Below, in pieces: positions 1 to 8,777 of a stretch of DNA of 44,840 nucleotides. The stretch is from positions 1 to 44,840 of the forward strand of contig JACPAX010000040.1 of NCBI GenBank assembly GCA_016180585.1, read 5' to 3'. The translations under genes and the position numbers were made by a program. The notes beneath the pieces are model-generated. The model saw nothing but the letters and a program-made list of their open reading frames with translations. It had not been told where the DNA came from and did no database searches. The stretch is from Candidatus Omnitrophota bacterium (GTDB lineage Bacteria > Omnitrophota > Gorgyraeia > 2-02-FULL-51-18). The first letter of the stretch is position 1, and every line of letters begins with the position of its first letter.

Positions 1-347
1 GGCTTCTCGACCCGCAGGTCCCCGGCCGTCTCCCGCACGGCCCGGACCGCGGTCTCGAGCATCGCGCGGCCGCCGATGGCGTGGACATTGAGCATCGATA
101 CCCCGAGCTTCACGGCGGCCCCGCAGGCCCCGCCCACCGTATTCGGAATATCGTGGAACTTAAGGTCCAAAAACACGCGGCCGCCATGAGATCGGACCAT
201 TTCCACCGCGCGGGGACCGGCGGCGGTGAAAAGCTCTTTGCCGACTTTAAACACCTTGACGGCAGGCGAAAGAACGCGCACGAGCCTTTCCGCCTCCGCC
301 AGGCTTGGGATATCGAGCGCGACAATCAGTTTGTCCGGATGATTCAT
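1..347 (-). CDS. pyrF: Orotidine 5'-phosphate decarboxylase, N-terminal part (cut by window edge)
   Basis: Decarboxylates OMP to UMP, the last step of de novo pyrimidine synthesis, in the cytosol. About 115 N-terminal residues are visible. They begin [15 protein letters not shown], where the early Asp of the VALD strand is typical, and contain the PyrF signature [11 protein letters not shown] with its catalytic Asp-Lys-His-Asp charge network. A further conserved stretch, [11 protein letters not shown], follows. The reading frame is open to base 1, so the C-terminal half lies outside the window. The ATG at 347 overlaps the pyrD stop as ATGA (344-347), the same coupling seen at other junctions of this operon, and this fixes the start. 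Family assignment is secure; completeness cannot be judged. Confidence 0.95.
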   Translation of the reverse strand, partial: MNHPDKLIVALDIPSLAEAERLVRVLSPAVKVFKVGKELFTAAGPRAVEMVRSHGGRVFLDLKFHDIPNTVGGACGAAVKLGVSMLNVHAIGGRAMLETAVRAVRETAGDLRVEK

Positions 348-1291
348 GTCCGAAGGGATCCTATTATTTCTTTCAAATCCCTCAGTTTTTCTTTTTTCAT
401 AAAATCCTTGAGTCCTTCCAGAATCTCGATGGAGGCGCGCGGGTTGATGAAGTTGGCCGTCCCCACCTGGATGGCGGAGGCGCCCGCGATGAGAAACTCA
501 AGCGCGTCATGCGCGTCCATAATTCCACCGATGCCGATGACCGGGATCTTCACGGCCCGGCTCGCCTCCCAGACCATCCGCACCGCGATGGGCCGAATGC
601 ATGGGCCGGAGAGACCCCCGGTCTTGTTGGCGAGCACGGGCCTGCGTGTCTTGACGTCAATCGCCATCGCGACAAACGTGTGGACGAGCGACACCGCATC
701 CGCGCCCGCGCGTTCCGCCGCCGAGGCCATCGCCCCGATGTCCGACACCTCAGGCCCAAGTTTGGCAATCAAAGTCTTCCTCGTCACACCGCGCACCCCC
801 CTCACCACCCCAGCAATCATCCCCTCCTCCTGCGCAAACATTTTGACCGTCATGAACCCCGGGGGTTCATTGGGGGTTTCTTTATAGGCCACGTTCGGAC
901 AGGAAAGATTCAACTCATAGCCATGGATGCTTTGAGTTTCTTCAAGTTTTTTGATCACTTCCGTGAATTCCTCAATACTGTAACCCATGACGCTCACGAT
1001 GATTGGAACGCGGAGGTTTTGAAGGTAAGGGAGTTTTTCTTCTATAAATTTTTCGACCCCTGGATTCTGAAGGCCGATAGAGTTGAGCATCCCGGAAGGA
1101 GTTTCTACGATACGTTGCGGAGGGTTTCCAAGCCGCGGTTTCAGAGTAATCGTTTTTGTGACAATGCCGCCGAGCTTTTTTAGATCGATAAATTGTTTAA
1201 ATTCCCCGGCGTGCCCGAACGTGCCCGAGGCAACCAGCACAGGATTTTTGAATTTAATCTTTCCTATCTCAATTTCCAGATTGAGCTTCAT
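344..1291 (-). CDS. pyrD: Dihydroorotate dehydrogenase, class 1B catalytic subunit, with an in-frame repeat insertion
   Basis: Oxidises dihydroorotate to orotate using FMN. In class 1B enzymes electrons pass to the PyrK subunit and on to NAD+. The 315-residue protein has the class 1 catalytic cysteine in NLSCPNV (Cys131), the FMN-barrel motifs SVMG and KLGPEVSD, and the GIGGI and AIQVGTA phosphate-binding segments near the end. pyrK lies upstream in the same operon, which supports class 1B. Residues 141-147 (NEPPGFM), shortly after the catalytic Cys, are encoded exactly by a dispersed 19-bp palindrome (852-870). Related enzymes usually run from the CPNV motif into a Gly-rich loop here, so this looks like an insertion tolerated in a loop. 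The ATG lies a few bases after another palindrome copy, and no good Shine-Dalgarno is visible. Confidence 0.93.
   Translation of the reverse strand: MKLNLEIEIGKIKFKNPVLVASGTFGHAGEFKQFIDLKKLGGIVTKTITLKPRLGNPPQRIVETPSGMLNSIGLQNPGVEKFIEEKLPYLQNLRVPIIVSVMGYSIEEFTEVIKKLEETQSIHGYELNLSCPNVAYKETPNEPPGFMTVKMFAQEEGMIAGVVRGVRGVTRKTLIAKLGPEVSDIGAMASAAERAGADAVSLVHTFVAMAIDVKTRRPVLANKTGGLSGPCIRPIAVRMVWEASRAVKIPVIGIGGIMDAHDALEFLIAGASAIQVGTANFINPRASIEILEGLKDFMKKEKLRDLKEIIGSLRT
852..870. repeat. 19-bp palindrome (REP-like) inside pyrD
   Basis: ATGAACCCCGGGGGTTCAT: 9-bp perfect arms around a single central base. It translates in frame within pyrD as NEPPGFM. It belongs to the same family as the copies at 1298, 2019, 11092 and 11117. 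Because 19 bp is not a multiple of three, the insertion must have brought or removed flanking bases to keep the frame. Confidence 0.9.
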
Positions 1292-1297
1292 ACCATC

Positions 1298-1316
1298 ATG
1301 AACCCCGGGAGTTCAT
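1298..1316. repeat. 19-bp palindrome (REP-like), 3' side of the transposase gene
   Basis: ATGAACCCCGGGAGTTCAT: one arm mismatch compared with the pyrD copy. It lies between the pyrD start and the transposase stop. The last base of the palindrome is also part of the transposase TAA. The copy at 2019-2037 is identical and in the same orientation, so the transposase is bracketed by direct copies, each followed on the plus strand by a similar AAGGTT-ending tail. Confidence 0.9.
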
Positions 1317-1993
1317 TAAAGGTTCTCATCCAATAAGTGTTTCTTTATCCGCGCTAATTGCTTCTGATAATCGGCTTGGTCTTTAACAAAAGCCGCATAG
1401 TCCTTCCCGTTGATTTCCAACACACCCTCGTAGTCGCAAATACGGCGGCCGTTCGCCGCGCCAAGATACTCCTGAAAAGAACTCGCTGCCCAATCTTCCG
1501 GCTGAGTCACTAACGAAGCTGTCACGGGATTCAAATGTACATAACGCGTCAAATGCAAAAGTTGTTCGTCGGTCTCTACTCTGACGTTTTTGAAACGGCC
1601 GACCCATAGAGGACCTTTCCGCTTACGTTTGGTATTAAAAAAACGGCTGTAGCTGTTCTGAAGGTTCCCGATAAACTTCGTGATTCCGTCGGCTTTTAGT
1701 TGCTTCAAGACGAGATGGAAATGGGTCGGCATGATACAATAAGCCAGAATTTGGACAAGCTTGCTCCTCGATCGGGACCATTCTTCCAGGCTTAAATCGA
1801 TTCCGTTTGATTTTACGACGCTTAAGTTCAAAAAATTTGAAAACGGCATAGGCGTCTCAGCTATCGCGTAATAGACAATCATTTGCTTCATCCTCAAATA
1901 ATCTTCATCAAAATTAAAAACTTTAAAACCCGCGATCGTTTTATTAAAAATATGGTAAGTCTCGCCCGTTGTCAAAGTTTCTTTTCTGCGCAT
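1316..1993 (-). CDS. REP-associated tyrosine transposase (Y1 / HUH superfamily, RAYT-like)
   Basis: A 225-residue single-strand DNA transposase of the IS200-like Y1 superfamily. The HUH metal-binding motif is MPTHFHLVLK (His91, His93). The probable nucleophile is Tyr115 in NLQNSYSRFFN, followed by a basic patch (KRKRKG) and the RYVHLNPV segment typical of RAYTs. The N-terminus TTGETYHIFNKT is also characteristic. RAYTs act on REP palindromes, and this gene is bracketed by two identical 19-bp palindromes, with further copies elsewhere in the window. It sits inside the pyr operon between pyrK and pyrD and reads in the same direction, so transcription probably continues through it. All catalytic residues are present and the frame is intact, so it may be active. 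The ATG at 1993 is the first in-frame methionine. It is more AT-rich than its neighbours. Confidence 0.9.
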   Translation of the reverse strand: MRRKETLTTGETYHIFNKTIAGFKVFNFDEDYLRMKQMIVYYAIAETPMPFSNFLNLSVVKSNGIDLSLEEWSRSRSKLVQILAYCIMPTHFHLVLKQLKADGITKFIGNLQNSYSRFFNTKRKRKGPLWVGRFKNVRVETDEQLLHLTRYVHLNPVTASLVTQPEDWAASSFQEYLGAANGRRICDYEGVLEINGKDYAAFVKDQADYQKQLARIKKHLLDENL

Positions 1994-2010
1994 TCTTCAG
2001 CCCCAACAGC

Positions 2011-2045
2011 AACCTTCCATGAACCCCGGGAGTTCATAGAAGGTT
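2011..2045. repeat. 35-bp extended REP-like palindrome, 5' side of the transposase gene
   Basis: The core 19-mer (2019-2037) is flanked by matching outer arms: AACCTTCC on the left and AGAAGGTT on the right. Fifteen of 17 arm positions pair around the central base 2028. The outer right arm contains the first bases of the pyrK TAA stop (2044-2046). As RNA it would form a strong hairpin directly after pyrK. Confidence 0.9.
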
Positions 2046-2901
2046 AGTCCCATAGGATAGTAGCGGCCGGGAATACCGGCCCTTCTGTGCAGGCGATCGC
2101 GTACCGATAAGGCCGTTCGGAGTGAGGGGTGCGGAGTTTAATGGCGCAGCCCAGGCATGCCCCGAAGCCGCAGGCCATCGGCTCTTCCACCGATACCTCC
2201 GCCTCCACCGCGTGTCTGCCGCACAGCGCGCTCACGGTCCTTAGCATCGGCGTCGGCCCGCAGGCATAAACCCGTCGCGGGCCGCGGGTCGCCGGGAATG
2301 AGGAAAGGAATTCGCCCAATAATTCCGTGACAAAGCCCTTGTGACCTTTTGAGCCGTCGTCGGTGGCCACGCGCAGGACCACGCCCAGCCGTTTGAATTC
2401 CTTCTCGCATAAAAGGAGCGATTTGCAACGCGCGCCGAGGAACACCTGCACCCGGGATGCTTTCAACTTTTCCTTGCGGGTCAACTCCCATGCCAGATGA
2501 AAAAGCGGCGGTATCCCCACCCCGCCGCCGACAAGCGCCAAAGCGCATTCCTTTCCGCCGGCCGCAGAAAATCCGTTTCCCAAAGGACCCGTCGCCCAGA
2601 GTGTTTGCCCTTTTTTTAAAAGCGACAAAAGACGGGTGCCTTTTCCGACGACTTGATAGAGCACCGAAAAAGTTTCTTTATCGGCGGCAAGAAAACTGAA
2701 CGGACGCGGCAAAAGGGGATCGCGTCCGCCACCGATCGCGTCGCAGAGAATCTGCGCAAACTGGCCGGGGCGGGCGCGCGGCGCGATGAGGCGCGAGCGC
2801 AGGCGAATCACATAGTGCCCCGGGGCTACTTTTTTATTATCCTCAACCATACATTTTTCTCTGAACATTTGATGGACGCCGGGGGCCGGAATAGTCCTCA
2901 T
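2044..2901 (-). CDS. pyrK: Dihydroorotate dehydrogenase electron-transfer subunit
   Basis: The flavin and iron-sulfur subunit that carries electrons from class 1B PyrD to NAD+. The 285-residue protein has a ferredoxin-reductase-type FAD domain (LPRPFSFLA, then [14 protein letters not shown]), a nucleotide-binding domain ([16 protein letters not shown] and [10 protein letters not shown]), and a C-terminal [2Fe-2S] site with cysteines in CGFGACLGC plus a later ACTEGPVF. The start ATG (2901) overlaps the carB stop as ATGA. A second in-frame Met lies at about residue 18, but the coupling favours 2901. It is separated from its partner pyrD by the transposase and its palindromes, which is unusual because pyrK and pyrD are normally adjacent. 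Confidence 0.92.
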   Translation of the reverse strand: MRTIPAPGVHQMFREKCMVEDNKKVAPGHYVIRLRSRLIAPRARPGQFAQILCDAIGGGRDPLLPRPFSFLAADKETFSVLYQVVGKGTRLLSLLKKGQTLWATGPLGNGFSAAGGKECALALVGGGVGIPPLFHLAWELTRKEKLKASRVQVFLGARCKSLLLCEKEFKRLGVVLRVATDDGSKGHKGFVTELLGEFLSSFPATRGPRRVYACGPTPMLRTVSALCGRHAVEAEVSVEEPMACGFGACLGCAIKLRTPHSERPYRYAIACTEGPVFPAATILWD

Positions 2902-5900
2902 GTTCCGGCGCTCGCATTTTTTAGTCGGTGGTGGTGCCTCTGCAAGGCCGTGACTCCAAGACCTCCTTTTTTCATGGCCTCGATCGCGCGCACGGAGGCA
3001 ACCGCGCCTTCGATGGTCGTCACGCAGGGGACCGCGCGCGATACGGTAAGCGAGCGGATCACCACCTCGTCTTTCCTGGGCTTTTCCCCGCTTGGCGTAT
3101 TGATGACGAGGGCTATTTCGGAAGATTGGATAAGGTCGGTAATGTTGGGTTTTCCTTCGTGAAGTTTTTTCAGGGAGCGAACCGCGATCCCCGCTTCTTT
3201 CAGGACGCGCGCGGTGCCCTCGGTGGCGACGAGCCTGAACTTCATTTTTTCAAGCGCGGACGCGACTCCGACAAGAGACGGTTTGTCCTTGTCCTTGACG
3301 CTCAGGAAGACCGTGCCTTTGAGCGGCAATGTCGCGCCGGCGGCGATCTGCGACTTGGCAAAAGCCCTCCCAAAATCCGTGTCGATTCCCATCACCTCGC
3401 CCGTTGACTTCATCTCGGGACCCAGGAGAATATCGATGCCCCGGAAACGCACGAACGGAAGCACCACCTCCTTGACCGAGGTGTATCTCGGGATAATCTC
3501 TTTGGTAAAGCCGAGTGCTTCCAATTTTTTCCCGGCCATGACCTGCGCCGCCAGCTTCGCAAGCGGCACGCCGATCGCCTTGGAGACAAAGGGAATCGTG
3601 CGCGAGGCGCGCGGGTTGACCTCGAGAACGTAGACGACGCCGTCTTTGACGGCAAATTGGACGTTCATGAGCCCGACGACGCCGAGTTCGCGCGCGAGGG
3701 CCGTGGTCTGTCTCTTGATCTCCCCGATGACCTCCGGCGACAGCGAATAGGGCGGAATCGAACAGGCACTGTCCCCCGAGTGGATACCGGCCTGCTCGAT
3801 ATGCTCCATCACCCCGCCGATCACGAAGGTCTGGCCGTCCGAAATCATGTCGACATCCACTTCCTTGGCCCCTTCCAGAAACTGGTCGACGAGCACCGGC
3901 CGGTCGCCTGAGACGTCCACCGCCGAGGCCATATAATTTTTAAGGGATACCTCGTCATACACGATCTGCATCGCGCGGCCGCCCAGCACATACGACGGCC
4001 GAACGAGCACCGGATACCCGATGCGACACGCCTCTTTTTTAGCCTCCCCGAAATTCGTCGCGGTACCGTTTGAGGGCTGCTTGAGCCCCAGCTTGTCCAA
4101 CACTTCCTTGAATTTTTTCCGGTCCTCGGCGCGGTCGATCGCCAGGGGACTGGTCCCGATAATCGGAACCCCCGCTTTTTGGAGCGCCAGCGCGAGATTC
4201 AGCGGCGTCTGGCCGCCAAATTGGACGATGACCCCCTCCGGTTTTTCTTTGTCGACGATATTGAGGACGTCCTCAAGCGTCACCGGCTCGAAATACAGCC
4301 TGTCGGACGTGTCATAGTCGGTGGAGACGGTCTCGGGGTTGCAGTTGACCATGAGGGTCTCAAAGCCGATTTCCTTCAGCGCGAACGACGCGTGGCAGCA
4401 GCAGTAGTCAAACTCGATCCCCTGCCCGATGCGGTTTGGCCCGCCGCCGAGAATCATGATCTTGCGCCGCGGCGAGACCCGGACCTCATCCTCGGCCTCG
4501 TAGGTCGAGTAATAATACGGCGTAAACGCCTCAAACTCCCCGCCGCAGGTGTCGACGAGTTTATAAGTAGGCAACACCTTTTCTTTTTTTCTCAACGCGC
4601 GGATCGCCGCCTCGTCTTTGGAAAGAATTTCGGCAAGTTGAATGTCGGAAAAACCATACTCCTTGGCGCGGCGGAGCATCGCGGAGGGGATCTCCCTTTT
4701 TTTTGAAGCGACCGTCCGCCGGAGTTCCCGCTCGAAGGCCGCTATCTCAAAAAGGTTTTCCAAAAACCACGGGTCAATCCGGGTGAGCCGGTGTATCTTT
4801 TTGAGACTCATCCCTTCAAAGATCGCGCGCTTGAGATAATAAAACCGCTCGGCGTTGGGACGCCGGAGATGATCGATAAGGTCCCCCGTGGCTTTCTTGG
4901 ATTCGAAACCCGACGCCTTGATCTCAAGGCCCCGGAGGCCCTTTTGGAAAGCCTCTTTGAACGTGCGGCCTATCGCCATCACCTCGCCGACGGATTTCAT
5001 CTGCGTCGTGAGCGTCGTATCGGCCCCCGGAAATTTCTCGAACGCGAAGCGGGGGATCTTCACGACGCAGTAATCGATGGTCGGTTCGAAGCTTGCCGGC
5101 GTCTTTTTGGTGATGTCGTTGGGGATCTCGTCGAGCGTGTAGCCCACCGCGAGCTTCGCCGCGATCTTCGCGATCGGAAAACCCGTCGCCTTCGAGGCGA
5201 GCGCCGAGGAGCGCGACACGCGCGGGTTCATCTCGATCACGACCATGCGCCCGTCTTTGGGGTTTACCGCAAACTGGATGTTGGACCCGCCGGTCTCGAC
5301 GCCGATCTCCCGAATGCAGGCGATCGCCGCGTTGCGCATCTTCTGGTACTCGCGGTCGGTCAGGGTCTGAGCCGGCGCCACCGTGATCGAGTCGCCGGTG
5401 TGGACGCCCATCGGATCGAAATTCTCTATCGAACAGATGACGACGACGTTGTCCTTGCGGTCCCGCATCACCTCCAGTTCAAATTCCTTCCAGCCGAAGA
5501 TGGATTCCTCGACGAGGATTTCGTGCGTCATCGAAAGCTGAAGACCGGTCGAGGCGATGCGCCTGAAATCCTCCATGGTCGTGGCGATCCCGCCGCCGGT
5601 CCCGCCCAGCGTAAAGCTGGGGCGTATCACGGCGGGGAGATTCACCCGCCTCAGGATTTTCAACGCCGCTTCAAGCGAACGCGCAAGCCCCGATCTCGGA
5701 AGATCGAGACCGATCTTCTGCATCGCCTTTTTAAAAAGATCCCTTTCCTCGGCTTTTTTGATCGACTCGAGGTTCACGCCGATCATCCGCACGCCGTATT
5801 TTTTGAAAATGCCGGCGTCGGCGGCCTGCACGGCGGTGTTGAGCCCCGTCTGCCCGCCGAGCGTCGGGAGCACCGCGTCGGGCCGTTCGATCGCGATCAC

Positions 5901-6128
5901 CTTTTCCAGAAACTCGACGGTGATCGGCTCGAGGTAGGTCCGGTCGGCGGTCTGAGGGTCGGTCATGATCGTCGCGGGGTTGGAGTTGATCAGCACCACT
6001 TCATAGCCGTCCTCGCGCAGCGCCTTACAGGCCTGGGTCCCCGAATAATCGAATTCACAGGCCTGACCGATCACGATGGGGCCGGATCCAATGATTAAAA
6101 TCTTCTTTATGTCTGTGCGCTTAGGCAT
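2898..6128 (-). CDS. carB: Carbamoyl-phosphate synthase, large subunit
   Basis: Makes carbamoyl phosphate from bicarbonate, two ATP and ammonia delivered by CarA. The 1076-residue length is normal. Two homologous halves are visible, each with a pre-ATP-grasp and ATP-grasp unit. The first begins [20 protein letters not shown] and the second [21 protein letters not shown]-terminal MGS-like allosteric domain follows (from about residue 940). The frame stays open upstream to 6185, but those extra 19 codons only translate an intergenic repeat array. The methionine at 6128 (MPKRTDIKK) matches the family start. No Shine-Dalgarno precedes it because the array abuts the start codon. Its stop overlaps the pyrK start (ATGA). 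Confidence 0.96.
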   Translation of the reverse strand: MPKRTDIKKILIIGSGPIVIGQACEFDYSGTQACKALREDGYEVVLINSNPATIMTDPQTADRTYLEPITVEFLEKVIAIERPDAVLPTLGGQTGLNTAVQAADAGIFKKYGVRMIGVNLESIKKAEERDLFKKAMQKIGLDLPRSGLARSLEAALKILRRVNLPAVIRPSFTLGGTGGGIATTMEDFRRIASTGLQLSMTHEILVEESIFGWKEFELEVMRDRKDNVVVICSIENFDPMGVHTGDSITVAPAQTLTDREYQKMRNAAIACIREIGVETGGSNIQFAVNPKDGRMVVIEMNPRVSRSSALASKATGFPIAKIAAKLAVGYTLDEIPNDITKKTPASFEPTIDYCVVKIPRFAFEKFPGADTTLTTQMKSVGEVMAIGRTFKEAFQKGLRGLEIKASGFESKKATGDLIDHLRRPNAERFYYLKRAIFEGMSLKKIHRLTRIDPWFLENLFEIAAFERELRRTVASKKREIPSAMLRRAKEYGFSDIQLAEILSKDEAAIRALRKKEKVLPTYKLVDTCGGEFEAFTPYYYSTYEAEDEVRVSPRRKIMILGGGPNRIGQGIEFDYCCCHASFALKEIGFETLMVNCNPETVSTDYDTSDRLYFEPVTLEDVLNIVDKEKPEGVIVQFGGQTPLNLALALQKAGVPIIGTSPLAIDRAEDRKKFKEVLDKLGLKQPSNGTATNFGEAKKEACRIGYPVLVRPSYVLGGRAMQIVYDEVSLKNYMASAVDVSGDRPVLVDQFLEGAKEVDVDMISDGQTFVIGGVMEHIEQAGIHSGDSACSIPPYSLSPEVIGEIKRQTTALARELGVVGLMNVQFAVKDGVVYVLEVNPRASRTIPFVSKAIGVPLAKLAAQVMAGKKLEALGFTKEIIPRYTSVKEVVLPFVRFRGIDILLGPEMKSTGEVMGIDTDFGRAFAKSQIAAGATLPLKGTVFLSVKDKDKPSLVGVASALEKMKFRLVATEGTARVLKEAGIAVRSLKKLHEGKPNITDLIQSSEIALVINTPSGEKPRKDEVVIRSLTVSRAVPCVTTIEGAVASVRAIEAMKKGGLGVTALQRHHHRLKNASAGT

Positions 6129-6269
6129 GTTAAATCCGAAATGCGAAGCACGAAATTCGAAACAAATCCGAAATCCAAAATTCAAGTAACCTAAATACCG
6201 TTTTGATTTTTGGCGATTCGGATTTTGAATTTGTTTCGTATTTCGATATTCGTGCTTCGTATTTAAATT
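6129..6269. repeat. AT-rich short-word array between carA and carB
   Basis: No gene. The stretch is built from variants of words such as AAATCCGAAA, AATTCGAAAC and CGAAGCACGAA in one half, and their complements (TTTGAATTTG, TTTCGTATTTCG, TTCGTGCTTCG) in the other. It is therefore loosely self-complementary around about 6195. A related array lies at 8663-8777 in the same operon. It fills the whole carA-carB junction and leaves carB without a visible ribosome-binding site. Confidence 0.8.
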
Positions 6270-7382
6270 TCATTTTCTTTTCTGTTTTTTCATCAAATCT
6301 ATGAATTTATCAAAGTGGTGCGTCGCGTCGTGCGGCCCCGGAGCCGCTTCCGGGTGGTACTGCACCGAAAACACGGGGAGCTTCCTGTGCCGCATCCCCT
6401 CGCAGGTGCGGTCGTTGAGATTCACGTGCGTGAGCTCTACGTTTTTGTCCGGAATGGAATCGACGTCCACCGCGAACCCGTGATTCTGGGCGGTGATGTG
6501 CACGCGCTTGGACCACAGGTCGATCACCGGCTGGTTGCCCCCGTGGTGGCCGAATTTCAGTTTAAAGGTTTTCCCCCCGAAGGCCTGGCCGAGGATTTGA
6601 TGGCCAAGGCAAATCCCGAAGATCGGTAGAGGCGAATGATTATTCGCCTCTACGCCTATTAATTCCTTCACGGTATTCACGATATAAGGAAGCGCCTCGG
6701 GATCTCCGGGGCCGTTGGACAGGAAAAGACCGGCCGGTCTGCAGGCCAGAATGTCATTCTTTGAGGCCGTTGCCGGGACCACGGTGACGCGGCAATTTCT
6801 TTGTTCGAGGTTTCTCAAAATATTGAGTTTGATTCCCGAGTCGACGGCCACGACGTGGAATTTTCCTTTTTTATTCCAGGCATAGGCTTTTTGGCACATC
6901 ACTTCCCGGATGAGATCCCGCCCGACCAGTCCCGGCGAGGCCGCCGCTTTTTTGACCAGGTTTGCCGGATCGAGGTCCTCCGAGGAGATTACGCCTTTCC
7001 TGGCGCCTTCTTCCCTCAGATGCTTGGTGAGCGCGCGGGTGTCGACGCCCTCAATCCCGACGACGCCGTTTCTCTTGAGGTAAGGGCCCAGTCCTCCGCT
7101 CGCCCGCCAGTTGGAATGGACACGACTGGCCTCCTTGACGATGAATCCTTCGGCAAACGGCCGGGCGGATTCCGCGTCCTCGCGGTTGATCCCGTAATTG
7201 CCGATCAAAGGATAGGTCATGCAAACCATCTGGCCTTTATAGGAAGGATCCGTGAGGATCTCCTGATAACCCATCATGCTCGTATTGAACACGACCTCGC
7301 CGAAGGCCTCGCCCTCGGCGCCGAAGGAGAACCCGCGGAAAAATTTCCCGTCTTCGAGCGCCAGGACTGCTTCTTTTCTCAT
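6270..7382 (-). CDS. carA: Carbamoyl-phosphate synthase, small (glutaminase) subunit, with an in-frame palindrome insertion
   Basis: Hydrolyses glutamine and channels ammonia to CarB. The 370-residue protein starts MRKEAVLALEDGKFF, has the small-subunit N-terminal domain (GEVVFNTSMMGYQEILTDPSY), and a C-terminal class I glutamine amidotransferase domain with nucleophile Cys258 in GICLGHQILG and the His/Glu pair in YHPEAAPGP. The ATG at 7382 overlaps the pyrC stop (ATGA), which decides the start over an upstream in-frame candidate. Residues 244-252, just before the catalytic-Cys strand, are encoded by a perfect 28-bp palindrome (6626-6653). Family members have a short linker at that point, so this looks like a repeat insertion accommodated in a loop. 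Confidence 0.95.
   Translation of the reverse strand: MRKEAVLALEDGKFFRGFSFGAEGEAFGEVVFNTSMMGYQEILTDPSYKGQMVCMTYPLIGNYGINREDAESARPFAEGFIVKEASRVHSNWRASGGLGPYLKRNGVVGIEGVDTRALTKHLREEGARKGVISSEDLDPANLVKKAAASPGLVGRDLIREVMCQKAYAWNKKGKFHVVAVDSGIKLNILRNLEQRNCRVTVVPATASKNDILACRPAGLFLSNGPGDPEALPYIVNTVKELIGVEANNHSPLPIFGICLGHQILGQAFGGKTFKLKFGHHGGNQPVIDLWSKRVHITAQNHGFAVDVDSIPDKNVELTHVNLNDRTCEGMRHRKLPVFSVQYHPEAAPGPHDATHHFDKFIDLMKKQKRK
6626..6653. repeat. 28-bp perfect hairpin repeat inside carA
   Basis: Arms GTAGAGGCGAAT and ATTCGCCTCTAC (12 bp, perfect) around a GATT loop. It reads in frame through carA as VEANNHSPL. The word is unrelated to the GAACCCC palindromes. It resembles the GTAGGGGCGAAT-type hairpins recalled as dispersed repeats in other bacterial genomes (from memory, not searched). 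Confidence 0.9.
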
Positions 7383-8662
7383 GCGATTTTTCCGTTCTTC
7401 ATGACCCATCGGCCGTCGCAAAATACGTCCGTCGCGCGGCCTTTGAGTTTTTTTCCGAGAAACGGCGTGTTGCTGGATTTCGATTCGAATTCTTTTTTAT
7501 CCACGGTCCACTCAAGCTCCGGGTCGAAGACCGTCACGTCCGCCGGGGCCCCCGGCGACAGATGCCCGCGGTCTATTTTCAAAATCCCGGCTGGTTTGGC
7601 GGACATTTTATCGATGAGCTCTTTTAACGAAATGACCCCCTCCTTCACGAGCGCCAGCGAAAGCCCCAATGACGTCTCAAGGCCCGTGATCCCGAAAGGC
7701 GCTTTGTCAAACTCGGCGTCTTTTTCATTCTCCGAATGGGGCGCGTGGTCCGTCGAGAGGATATCGAGCGTCCCGTCCCTCAGGGCGCGCTTCACCGCCG
7801 CGACGTCCTCGGCCGTGCGAAGCGGCGGATTCATCTTGGCCGCGGTGCGGTAATGAAGCACCGCCTCTTCCGTCAGATGAAAATAGTGGGGACAGGTCTC
7901 GGCCGTCACGCGCGATCCCTGCGATTTGGCCTGCCGAATCAGATCGATCGATTTCCCGCTCGAGATATGGCAAAAATGGAGCCTCCCGCCGGTAAGATCC
8001 GCCAATTGAATGTCGCGCGCGACCTCCGCGCTCTCGGCCTCGACGGGGATTCCGGGAAGCCCCAGCCTTGTGGACACCACCCCCTCATTCATGCAGCCGC
8101 CGCAGAAAAGCTCCTCGTCCTGGCAATGCACCATGATCACCAGATCGAATTTTTTCGCGTATTCGAGCGCCCGCCGCAGGATATTCGAGTTGGAGATCGG
8201 GCGACCGTCGTCGGAGAGGGCCACCGCCCCCCCTTTTTTGAGCTCCCCGAATTCGGTGAGCTCCTTCCCCTCCTGGCCCAGCGTCACGGCCCCCACCGGC
8301 CACACACGGATGAGCGAGAGACGGCGCGCCTCTCCCAGAAGAAACTCCATGTCCGAACGGCTGTCCGAGACGGGGCTGGTGTTCGGCATCGGGCACACCC
8401 CCGTAAACCCGCCCTTTAGCGCGGCCCGCAGTCCGGTCTCGACGGTTTCCTTGTATTCAAATCCGGGTTGTCTCAGATGCACGTGCGCGTCGATGAGACC
8501 GGGACAAACCACTTTGCCCGCGGCATCCACCTCCTGGTCCGCCTTGTCGGCGATGGACTTGGCCACCTTGCTAATCCGCTTGTTTTCAATGAGCACGTCC
8601 ATGGCCGCGTCGAGATTATTTTTGGGGTCCACCACATGACCATTCTTAATTAAAATTTTCAT
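7379..8662 (-). CDS. pyrC: Dihydroorotase
   Basis: Zn-dependent cyclisation of carbamoyl aspartate to dihydroorotate. The 427-residue length fits the long (class I) dihydroorotases of the amidohydrolase superfamily. Metal ligands are visible in order: DAHVHLRQPG near residue 60, IMVHCQDE, LHFCHISSGKS, and ILSTDHAPHS with the catalytic Asp. The GAALPALKGG-like region and the C-terminal LSPGAPADVTVFDP cap strand are normal for the family. The ATG at 8662 is preceded by GAGGG at a good distance, so the ribosome-binding site survives although an array lies immediately upstream. It overlaps carA by four bases. Confidence 0.95.
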   Translation of the reverse strand: MKILIKNGHVVDPKNNLDAAMDVLIENKRISKVAKSIADKADQEVDAAGKVVCPGLIDAHVHLRQPGFEYKETVETGLRAALKGGFTGVCPMPNTSPVSDSRSDMEFLLGEARRLSLIRVWPVGAVTLGQEGKELTEFGELKKGGAVALSDDGRPISNSNILRRALEYAKKFDLVIMVHCQDEELFCGGCMNEGVVSTRLGLPGIPVEAESAEVARDIQLADLTGGRLHFCHISSGKSIDLIRQAKSQGSRVTAETCPHYFHLTEEAVLHYRTAAKMNPPLRTAEDVAAVKRALRDGTLDILSTDHAPHSENEKDAEFDKAPFGITGLETSLGLSLALVKEGVISLKELIDKMSAKPAGILKIDRGHLSPGAPADVTVFDPELEWTVDKKEFESKSSNTPFLGKKLKGRATDVFCDGRWVMKNGKIA

Positions 8663-8777
8663 TCAAAGCCCTCTGGGATAAATTCGAAATTCGAATAGCC
8701 AAAATACTGTTTTGAATTTCTGTCATTTGGATTTCGAATTTGTTTCGGATTTCGTGCTTTGAATTTCGGATTTAGAG
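8663..8777. repeat. AT-rich short-word array between pyrB and pyrC
   Basis: The same type of array as at 6129-6269. It shares the segments AATAC(C/T)GTTTTGA and TTTCGGATTTCGTGCTT-like words, with TTCGAA-rich, loosely self-complementary halves. It occupies the whole pyrB-pyrC gap apart from the pyrC ribosome-binding site. No ORF or clear terminator (stem plus T-run) is seen. Confidence 0.8.

Noticed and set aside
4791..6098. Long plus-strand ORF (435 codons) opposite carB
   Set aside because: It is the antisense shadow of a GC-rich conserved gene: composition is Arg/Asp/His-rich, there is no family motif, and carB is unbroken there. The same holds for the 339-codon ORF at 18777-19796 and the 265-codon ORF at 12244-13041.
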